DNA of 64,000 bases from Billgrantia pellis (lineage in GTDB: Bacteria > Pseudomonadota > Gammaproteobacteria > Pseudomonadales > Halomonadaceae), in assembly GCF_008297955.1 (NCBI RefSeq), contig NZ_VTPY01000001.1:248001-312000 (forward strand), read 5' to 3'. The notes beneath the pieces are model-generated. The model was not told where the DNA came from. It worked only from the letters and a program-made list of their open reading frames with translations, and did no database searches. Shown here piece after piece: positions 57,890 to 64,000 of the stretch. Each line of letters opens with the position of its first letter. Position 1 is the first letter of the stretch. The translations under genes were made by a program, and so were the position numbers.

Positions 57890-59908
57890 TCACCCCTTCA
57901 GGGAAGTCGAGGATAGGTAAGCGGTGGGAGCGGTCGTACGGGTATCCGATGCCCTGGCCGGCCGGCTCCCGGTTTCCAGGGGGAGGTCCAGCGAGCGTTG
58001 CCTGGAGGAAGCGGCATTACGACCTAGCCACACCAGGTCGACGATCCCGTCTCGTGGAACATAGCCCGTGGGAGCCACCATCAGCAGCTCACGAATCCGC
58101 TCGTGCTGAAGGTACTCGACAGCCTGCAGTAGCTGACCCAGATAGGCTTCCATGCGTGACCAGGGCCAGTAGTGTTCCCTGGCGGTCCTGATGCGCGGGT
58201 GGGCGGTGGGCGCCTCGTTCTCGCCAATCAGCAGCTCCTCATAAAGCTTCTCGCCGGGTCGCAGGCCCGTATGACGAATCTCGATGTCACCTTCGGGATT
58301 CTCCTCGCTCAACACTTCCAGCCCCGACAGTCGGACCATCTCCGCTGCCAAGTCCGCAATGCGTACCGGCTTCCCCATGTCGAGGACGAAGACGTCTCCA
58401 CCGCTACCCATCGCTCCCGCCTGAATCACCAACTGGGCGGCCTCCGGAATGGTCATGAAATAGCGGGTCACTTCGGGGTGGGTCACGGTAATGGGCCCCC
58501 CTCGGGCGATCTGCTCACGGAACAGTGGAACCACCGAGCCGGAGGAGCCTAAGACATTCCCGAAGCGGACCATGCTGAAGCGCGTCTGTGACTGATGGTC
58601 GGCCAGTGCCTGGCAGATCAACTCGGCGATCCGCTTGGTGGTACCCATCACGTTGGTAGGACGTACCGCCTTGTCGGTCGAAACCAGCACGAAGGTTTCC
58701 ACCTTGCAGGCCAAGGCCGCCTGAGCCGTGGCCAAGGTACCGAAGACATTGTTGAGGATGCCCTGGGTCACGTTATGTTCCACCATGGGAACATGCTTGT
58801 AGGCGGCGGCGTGGTAGATGGTTTCCACGCCGAAGGTACGCATCACGGTATCCAGGCGCTGCCGATCCTGTACAGAGCCCAGCAGAGCCCTCACCGAAAC
58901 CTCCAATCCCTGTTCCTGCATTCGCTGACGCAAAGCGCGCTCAATGGAGTAGAGCGCGAACTCGCAGAGCTCGAACAGCAGTAATTCTCTGGGTCCCTGC
59001 TGGAGCAACTGGTGGCACAGCTCCGAACCGATGGACCCCCCCGCGCCGGTGACCATGACCACCTTGCCGCGGACATTGGCATCCAGCAGTTCCTGGTTCG
59101 GTGGCACAGGGTCACGTCCCAGGAGATCCTCCACGGTGACATCGCGAATTTCGTTGAGACGTGCATGACCGGCGATCATGTCTTCCATGCTCGGCAGGGT
59201 CTGTACGGGGACGGATAAGGGTTCCAGGATGCGCAGGATTTCCCGTCGGCGGGAACGCGGTGCGCTGGGCATGGCCAGCAGGATCCGTTCGGCCCCGTAA
59301 TGCTTGAGCAGACGCGGCAGCCTATCGGGGTCGTAGACTTGCAGCCCCTCGACGAAGGTGCCGTGCATTCCCCGCCAGTCGTCGACGAAGGCAACTGGCG
59401 CATATTCCGAACCTTGCCGAAGGATATTCACCAACTGCGAGCCTGCCGCTCCGGCCCCGTAGATGATGACCCTGGCCTTGTAGCGAATCATGCTATGCAT
59501 GTTCAGCGAGCGCAGGAAATAGCGCACACCGCCTACGCTGAGCAAAGCCAGCATCGGATAGATCAGGCAGGTTGACCGCGGCAGAGAAATGGCGAGTAGG
59601 CTGGAGATGATCACGAGCAGAGCCGCGGAGCCCGAAATCCCGATCAGTAGCGTTTTCAGCGCCTTGGCACTCAGATAGCGAATTACCGCACGGTAAAACC
59701 CCAGCCTCGCGAATATTGCCAAGCTTATCGGCAGTACGGTCATCCACATCACCCAAGAGGCTGGGTTCAGCAGCGGTTCCAGGTTCTCGAGGCGCAACCA
59801 GATGGCCATGACGAAGCTGAGTGTCAGCAAGATGGCGTCGATGAAAAGCTGGATCATTCGCTTGTAGTGGCGAGGCAGGCGAAAAAGACGATAGAGAATC
59901 ATCAACAT
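57890..59908 (-). CDS. Membrane NDP-sugar 4,6-dehydratase, WbpM/PglF/CapD type
   Basis: 672 residues: four N-terminal membrane helices, a Rossmann-like domain (RVIIYGAGAAGSQLVNIL) and a C-terminal SDR domain with GAGGSIGSELCHQL (about 283) and the dehydratase signature TDKAVRPTNVMGTTKRIAE, where Met replaces the usual catalytic Tyr, as in WbpM and PglF. Converts UDP-GlcNAc to the 4-keto-6-deoxy sugar. The start ATG 59908 has AAAGGA upstream; TTG six codons earlier is rejected. Opposite strand to the rest of the locus. Confidence 0.94.
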   Translation of the reverse strand: MLMILYRLFRLPRHYKRMIQLFIDAILLTLSFVMAIWLRLENLEPLLNPASWVMWMTVLPISLAIFARLGFYRAVIRYLSAKALKTLLIGISGSAALLVIISSLLAISLPRSTCLIYPMLALLSVGGVRYFLRSLNMHSMIRYKARVIIYGAGAAGSQLVNILRQGSEYAPVAFVDDWRGMHGTFVEGLQVYDPDRLPRLLKHYGAERILLAMPSAPRSRRREILRILEPLSVPVQTLPSMEDMIAGHARLNEIRDVTVEDLLGRDPVPPNQELLDANVRGKVVMVTGAGGSIGSELCHQLLQQGPRELLLFELCEFALYSIERALRQRMQEQGLEVSVRALLGSVQDRQRLDTVMRTFGVETIYHAAAYKHVPMVEHNVTQGILNNVFGTLATAQAALACKVETFVLVSTDKAVRPTNVMGTTKRIAELICQALADHQSQTRFSMVRFGNVLGSSGSVVPLFREQIARGGPITVTHPEVTRYFMTIPEAAQLVIQAGAMGSGGDVFVLDMGKPVRIADLAAEMVRLSGLEVLSEENPEGDIEIRHTGLRPGEKLYEELLIGENEAPTAHPRIRTAREHYWPWSRMEAYLGQLLQAVEYLQHERIRELLMVAPTGYVPRDGIVDLVWLGRNAASSRQRSLDLPLETGSRPARASDTRTTAPTAYLSSTSLKG

Positions 59909-60349
59909 GTCGAATCCTTTCTTCAAGTAATATCTAAAAAAGCTTGAAAAATAATGGCTGTCAGGTCTATGTAATTAGCGTCAAGCTCGCCGCTTTGTTA
60001 ATGTATGTTACAAAGCATATGAAAGGAGGTAGGAATTCCCAAGTTGATTTTCCTAAACTTGGATTCGCTAGAAATGCCGCTGGTTACAGCGTAAAGAAGG
60101 CAAAATATAAAGCAGTGGTGAGGAGAAGCTTCGTCCTTCAAGGAGAGGGAAGGTAGGATCGGTTTGTCAGAGATAAAGCTGAGTGAATAGGTGTGACTGT
60201 CTCGCTTCTCTGTGCAAAGGAAGGTGAAAGTTTTAATGTTAGGGAGGAACGGGTGAGCGCGTTGCAGGCGCGATGCGGCTTACCACAACTGTCTTATGGT
60301 TGACCGACCGAAGCCTGGCCAATCCTGCCAATGACAACATCGAGGCGTT
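59909..60349 (+). promoter_or_regulatory. Divergent region between dehydratase and wzb
   Basis: 441 bases, AT-rich on the dehydratase side. A 70-codon ORF (59944-60156) has no good ribosome site and is not taken as a gene. CTTTGT ... ACAAAG (59992-60014) is an inverted repeat that could bind a regulator. Promoters for both directions must lie here but are not clear. Confidence 0.4.
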
Positions 60350-60787
60350 ATGTTTCAACGGATCCTGATACTTTGCACCGGCAATATCTGTCGTAGCCCT
60401 GTCGCTGCGGCCATGTTGGAGGCTCGACTCCCCGACAAGCAGATCGAGACAGCGGGCCTGAACGCTCTGGAAGGCCAGGGGGTAGAACCCACGGCCCGAT
60501 CCCTGGCCGAGGCCGAAGGTCTGGACGTCGGCGCCCACGAGGCACGCCAGGTCAGCCTGGACATCCTGTTCAAGGCCGACCTGGTGATGGTGATGTCCGA
60601 TGGGCAGCGTCTTGCCGTCGGCCAGATGGCCCCTTCCGTACTGGGTAAGACGATGCTTTTCGGCCGCTGGCTGGATGGTGGCCAGGGACGTGAAATTCCC
60701 GATCCCTACCGCAAGAGCGCCGAGGCGTTTCGACACGTGCACCAGTTGCTTCGCGAGGCTGCCGATAGCTGGGTCGGCAAGTTATGA
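60350..60787 (+). CDS. wzb: Low-molecular-weight protein tyrosine phosphatase Wzb
   Basis: 145 residues with the phosphatase loop CTGNICRSP (Cys9, Arg15) and the general-acid motif IPDPYRKS. It removes phosphate from the tyrosine tail of Wzc so that polymerisation and export cycle. In enterobacteria it lies between wza and wzc; here it is about 12 kb downstream, next to a WaaL/Wzy-family gene. Confidence 0.93.
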   Translation: MFQRILILCTGNICRSPVAAAMLEARLPDKQIETAGLNALEGQGVEPTARSLAEAEGLDVGAHEARQVSLDILFKADLVMVMSDGQRLAVGQMAPSVLGKTMLFGRWLDGGQGREIPDPYRKSAEAFRHVHQLLREAADSWVGKL

Positions 60788-60851
60788 AGCGGGCCTAGGC
60801 GCGACGCGGAAGGTGCGAGACAGAACATGGCGGTGATCGGGGGCGTGGCGA

Positions 60852-62240
60852 ATGTCGCAAGCAATGTCGGGACGGCAGGCGGTCGAGCGGGGCGACAGCG
60901 CTTGGCGATGGGTGAATACGATGCTGCTGGTCGCCTTCGTTTCACTATTGCTCCTGGTGCCCTGGGGATACAAGGCGGTGTCGTTGACGGCATTGATGCT
61001 GGCTCTCATGGGGGCAGTGCTACGCCGCGATCCGACAAGAGAACAGCCGGAGAGGCTGGATGCGGAGGACCGGCTCTGGCTGCTGGCTTTTATGGCTTTC
61101 TCGGGGCTGTGGTGCTTGGACCTCGCTCGCAGTGGCGTTTTACTTGGCTTGGAGCGGGGTAGTGAAGCGATGCCGTTATGGCCCTTGTTGACGGCAGGAT
61201 TATTGATGTGGTGGCGCCGACATCCTCCCTTGCGGGCGGGCTTGTGGTTGGGCCTGGTGGTGGGGGGGACGGGCGCCGGTGTCATTGCCTTGTACGAACG
61301 CTTCTTGCTTGGCGCCTATCGCGCCGACAACGGTATGAATGCCATTCCCTTCGGTAATCTTTCCCTTCTGATTGGCGTGCTGGCGCTGGCGGCCATGCTG
61401 GGGCGCCTTTGCCGTCCCCCCCTTCCTTTACCCTGGCTCACCCCGGCCCTGGGGCTCTCCGCGATCGCCGGTCTTGCCGCCTCCTTTCTATCCGGTACTC
61501 GCGGCGGCTGGGTGGCTGTTCCTCTGCTGGCCTGGCTGAGCTACAGGGCCTTTCGTCCTTTTCTTCCACGGCGCCGGCTGCTGCAACTGGTTGGAGGGGG
61601 CTGGCTGCTGGTGATAGGGCTGGTAGCGATGACCGCGATCACGGACTACGGCGTGACCAAGCGAGTGGAGCGAGCCATTGACGATATTCGGCATTACGTG
61701 CTCGAGGGGGATGGCGGCAGTTCCGTGGGCCTGCGTCTGGAGATGTGGCAGGCGGGCGGACGGATGTTCAGGGAAAAGCCCCTGTTGGGATGGGGAGAAG
61801 GACGTCTCGAGGGGGCACGGGACATGATGGTCGAGAGCGGGGTATTGCACCCAGGCGCGAGGTGCCACGATCAACTGCACAGCGACCTCGTGGATACCGC
61901 AGCACGGCGCGGCCTGCTGGGGGTTGTGACGTTACTCGCTTTCTATGGGGTGCCGGCGGTACTGTTCGCGCGTCATTTACGCCGCGCCCACGATGCCCAG
62001 GCGAGGGTCCTGGCGTTATCAGGTCTGCTGGTCGTCATCGCCTTCATGGGATTCGGGTTGACGCAGTCCATGTTGAGAGACGTGAGGGGGCTGAGCGGCT
62101 ACCTGGGATTGACAATGGCTTGCTGGGTGCTGCTGAGAGCACGCCTGATTGAGCTGGGGAGACAATCCAACATTGAGCCCGATGCAGCGCGTAAGGTAAC
62201 GATGAGGGGGCGTACCGACGAGTCGCGGAAAACATGTTAA
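60852..62240 (+). CDS. O-antigen ligase/polymerase family membrane protein (WaaL-like)
   Basis: 462 residues, about 11-12 hydrophobic segments, with the conserved periplasmic loop near LSGTRGGWVAVPLLAWLSYR and GRMFREKPLLGWGEGRLEGA...CHDQLHSDLVD, matching the Wzy_C domain (conserved GWG and His). Members either ligate O-antigen to lipid A-core or polymerise units; the two cannot be told apart here. Codon use resembles the core genome. It follows wzb by 64 bases. Confidence 0.85.
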   Translation: MSQAMSGRQAVERGDSAWRWVNTMLLVAFVSLLLLVPWGYKAVSLTALMLALMGAVLRRDPTREQPERLDAEDRLWLLAFMAFSGLWCLDLARSGVLLGLERGSEAMPLWPLLTAGLLMWWRRHPPLRAGLWLGLVVGGTGAGVIALYERFLLGAYRADNGMNAIPFGNLSLLIGVLALAAMLGRLCRPPLPLPWLTPALGLSAIAGLAASFLSGTRGGWVAVPLLAWLSYRAFRPFLPRRRLLQLVGGGWLLVIGLVAMTAITDYGVTKRVERAIDDIRHYVLEGDGGSSVGLRLEMWQAGGRMFREKPLLGWGEGRLEGARDMMVESGVLHPGARCHDQLHSDLVDTAARRGLLGVVTLLAFYGVPAVLFARHLRRAHDAQARVLALSGLLVVIAFMGFGLTQSMLRDVRGLSGYLGLTMACWVLLRARLIELGRQSNIEPDAARKVTMRGRTDESRKTC

Positions 62241-62551
62241 TTTCTGTATCTGTGTTATGTTGTGTATTGAGATGGTCGTATCGAAACCTCTGTGGCTCGA
62301 GGAAATGACAGAGCCCTACGAGGATAAGAAGCTTTCGACTATTTCATTCACGAGAATGGATGCTGACAGGGGATCGCAGCATGAGATGTGTCATGATCGG
62401 GTAGGAAAAACGTCAGGCAAATGGCGGTTTGGTACACGCGGATGCTTCTTCTTTGTCTGATGAATTGAACGATCATTTCAACGCATTTTTTTGCTGCTGT
62501 CGCTGCTGAAAGCAACTCATCAAAAACCGGTTTTTCTGATGAGGCGCTTCA
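62241..62551 (+). promoter_or_regulatory. Leader region with repeated boxes before the 62.5-kb gene
   Basis: 311 bases. Boxes 62249-62266, 62361-62378 and 62402-62410 match the wza leader in the same order. A palindrome (62516-62543) ends eight bases before the next ATG. A 67-codon ORF here (62257-62460) crosses the boxes and is not considered a gene. Confidence 0.5.
62516..62543 (+). repeat. Palindrome before the 62.5-kb gene
   Basis: CTCATC..AAAAACCGGTTTTT..TGATGAG: a perfect AAAAACC/GGTTTTT centre with matching CTCATC/GATGAG arms displaced by two bases. It sits over the ribosome-site area, fitting an operator or a translation-blocking hairpin. Confidence 0.45.
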
Positions 62552-62914
62552 ATGAATAAGATGAATACCGTACGCCTCCCCGTCGCTAGATCAACGAAGG
62601 AGCTGCGCAGGGAGATGTTGCGCGCCAATCGGTTCCTGGGGAGGCATCAGGCGTGGTGGGGGTTGGTGTTGACGCCCGTGGTTCTCTTTGCATTCGAGCT
62701 GTGGGTCGTCAGTGGCTGGCGTTGGTGGTGGCCTTTCTTCGCCTTCCTCCTGGCGTGGGGAGCTGTCGAGCTCTGTTTCCTTCCGCGTCGCCTGGCGATT
62801 CAGCGGCTCGCTGCGATGGAGAGCCGGGCCGAAGTGGTGAGGCTGGCCTGGATACATGGCGTCGCCTTGCGTGACGTCATGAGAGGGCGGCAGCGCACCG
62901 GTCATGAGTCGTGA
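62552..62914 (+). CDS. Small membrane protein of unknown function
   Basis: 120 residues. Basic N-terminus (STKELRREMLRANRFLGRH), two hydrophobic helices rich in Trp (WWGLVLTPVVLFAFELWVV and WWWPFFAFLLAWGAVELCFL) and a basic C-terminal helix. No family recognised. GAGG at 62541-62544 precedes the ATG. Preceded by the leader repeated from wza, so it may be controlled with polysaccharide export. Its 3' end overlaps the opposing DUF488 gene by 13 bases. Confidence 0.6.
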   Translation: MNKMNTVRLPVARSTKELRREMLRANRFLGRHQAWWGLVLTPVVLFAFELWVVSGWRWWWPFFAFLLAWGAVELCFLPRRLAIQRLAAMESRAEVVRLAWIHGVALRDVMRGRQRTGHES

Positions 62915-63348
62915 CCGTTCTGCCCATCCCGATCCAGCAATCCCAGGTAACAGGGTGGGGACGAGGGCGAGGTGTCCTCGGCGTCTTCCTGCTGCAGTGC
63001 GCCCAGTATTGCCTGACGCAGGAGGGGCAGGTGGGACGCTTCCAGGTCGCGCGTCGCAGAAAGCAACGTCAGCCTGCCCCGGCGGGCATGGCGCATGAGG
63101 GGGAACAGGTTGTCGGGGGCGTCGCGTAGCTCCCCCCGGTAGCGAACGGCAAACACGCTACCGCTGATCTCTCCCCTACGGAGTTGCCGGCTCAGACCGA
63201 GGGACGGCGAGGCATCGCGATACCAGTCGGTCAGCTCCAACCGTTCCCTCGGCATGCCGCGTGGCCAGAGCCTGTCGACCAGAATGCGGGCACCATCGCA
63301 GGTATCGGGCTCGGCATAGATTCTCTTCAGTGCAATGTCGTACGACAT
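62902..63348 (-). CDS. DUF488 family protein (YeaO-like)
   Basis: 148-residue DUF488 protein: IALKRIYAEP, RILVDRLWPRG, TDWYRDASPSLGL, FAVRYRGEL and LTLLSATRD match the family core. Function unproven. The ATG at 63348 has GGAGG six bases upstream; a GTG two codons earlier is less likely. A polar C-terminal tail (EDAEDTSPSSPP and on) is extra to the usual domain. Convergent with the small membrane protein gene. Confidence 0.88.
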   Translation of the reverse strand: MSYDIALKRIYAEPDTCDGARILVDRLWPRGMPRERLELTDWYRDASPSLGLSRQLRRGEISGSVFAVRYRGELRDAPDNLFPLMRHARRGRLTLLSATRDLEASHLPLLRQAILGALQQEDAEDTSPSSPPCYLGLLDRDGQNGHDS

Positions 63349-63617
63349 GGGCACCTCCAGTCCTTGTCCGGGATGACTAGTTTCGTCATTACTCCAGGTG
63401 GAGGCAACTCATACCTGATTCGTTGCCGCTGTCTCGTCGTGGGGATTCTCCCCGGCGTCGGCTTGGTTCCATTCCGATGACGCCCTCGGACAACGGCGAG
63501 ACGGGGTTGGACGCCGCGATAGGGGTGAGGTGTACTGACATGGATTTCGTTAGGCACCGGCGTCGACGAACCCAATCCTTGGGTCATCGTCGGATCGCCA
63601 TCGATGCGAGGGATTGT

Positions 63618-64000
63618 ATGAGTGACTTCCTGTTCAGTTCCAGGCGTCTTCCCCCTGGGCGCCTCGCCGAGGAACTGGAATCGATTTACCTCGAGGATCC
63701 CGTCATTGCCCGAGAGTACCATGGCGACTGGGGATCCCTGGCCGTGACCCCGTCCCGCTATACCGGTTTCGCTCCGGTCGAGAGCGGAACCCATCTCTGT
63801 GTGGTCATCGGCGGCCCGGTTCTGTATTTCCAGGACAACCGCTTCTTGACAGGTGGCGACGACCAGGCGGGTACGAGGGCCATTTTCGCCCACTGGAAAG
63901 AAGGGCGGATGGATTGGAGCGAGGATCTCAGTGGTCCCTTCGCTATCCTGATCATCGACAAGGCCTCGCGTCGTGTCACCTGCATCACCGATCTCATGAT
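63618..64000 (+). CDS. Asparagine-synthetase-like protein, 3' end outside window
   Basis: Open from ATG 63618 to the window edge (127 codons seen). The end of the visible part, EDLSGPFAILIIDKASRRVTCITDLM, resembles the ELDGEFAF..WD...L...RD region of class II glutamine amidotransferase domains in asparagine synthetases. The N-terminal catalytic Cys2 is absent (MSDFLFSSRR), so this domain would not release ammonia from glutamine. About 60 residues carry the similarity; the synthetase domain is not visible. Could be a polysaccharide-linked amidotransferase relative. Confidence 0.5.
   Translation, partial: MSDFLFSSRRLPPGRLAEELESIYLEDPVIAREYHGDWGSLAVTPSRYTGFAPVESGTHLCVVIGGPVLYFQDNRFLTGGDDQAGTRAIFAHWKEGRMDWSEDLSGPFAILIIDKASRRVTCITDLM

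Noticed and set aside
59944..60156. 70-codon ORF in the dehydratase-wzb gap
   Set aside because: No convincing ribosome site or family; lies in an AT-rich divergent promoter region.
62257..62460. 67-codon ORF before the small membrane protein gene
   Set aside because: It runs across boxes shared with the non-coding wza leader, so it is more likely regulatory DNA.

Overview
The window is one contiguous stretch of a GC-rich gammaproteobacterial chromosome, most like Halomonas and relatives (Halomonadaceae), with Pseudomonas as a more distant comparison. This rests on gene order recalled from known genomes (mltB-rlpA-dacA-ybeD-lipB/lipA; mfd-gap-nqrABCDEF-apbE-nqrM-sthA) and on an Oceanospirillales/Pseudomonas-type Lpp. 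No database search was possible. No rRNA, tRNA, CRISPR array, insertion sequence or prophage was recognised.

Region 1 (1-31.9 kb) is core chromosome. It starts inside mltB, followed by rlpA, dacA, ybeD and lipB, facing lipA. Next come a LysR regulator, a biotin-carboxylase-like protein that has lost its catalytic residues, a DUF3141 alpha/beta hydrolase with a Cys-Asp-His triad, topA with a small overlapping partner, a GIY-YIG-like protein and a lone GspE/PilB-type ATPase. An lpp gene with a hairpin-rich leader sits between two L,D-transpeptidases. Then mfd and gap diverge, followed by the full Na+-translocating NADH:quinone reductase operon nqrA-F. The apbE homologue of that operon is shortened and lacks the FMN-transferase motifs. 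nqrM and the soluble transhydrogenase sthA end the block at a strong terminator.

Region 2 (31.9-62.5 kb) is a surface polysaccharide locus. It opens with a leader carrying an exact RfaH ops element (GGCGGTAGCGTG) inside a short ORF with a good ribosome site. Module A (32.3-44.5 kb) has two OafA-type acyltransferases with SGNH domains, CDP-glucose and deoxysugar genes, a glycosyltransferase, a PglK-like ABC flippase and a beta-helix protein. Module B (45-50 kb) has wza, wzc and a Wzy-like polymerase. Module C (50-60 kb) has glycosyltransferases, a TupA-like ATP-grasp protein, a PglA-like GT4, a PglC-like phosphoglycosyl transferase, a second ATP-grasp enzyme, a DegT aminotransferase, ElyC, and on the other strand a WbpM/PglF-like 4,6-dehydratase. 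Module D has Wzb and a WaaL/Wzy-family protein. Several genes here are visibly AT-rich relative to the core, suggesting mosaic acquisition.

Together, module C could make a 4-amino-sugar nucleotide, load it on undecaprenyl phosphate and extend it. The ABC protein would flip the unit, Wzy would polymerise it, and Wza/Wzc/Wzb would export it or the WaaL-like protein ligate it. The ATP-grasp enzymes suggest amino-acid decoration.

Region 3 (62.5-64 kb) holds a small membrane protein, a DUF488 protein and the 5' end of an asparagine-synthetase-like gene cut by the window edge.

The most unusual signals are the ops element inside a leader ORF, a three-box leader repeated upstream of wza and of the 62.5-kb gene, two catalytically eroded enzymes (biotin carboxylase, ApbE), and an ATP-grasp gene where an N-acetyltransferase would be expected in a bacillosamine-type pathway.
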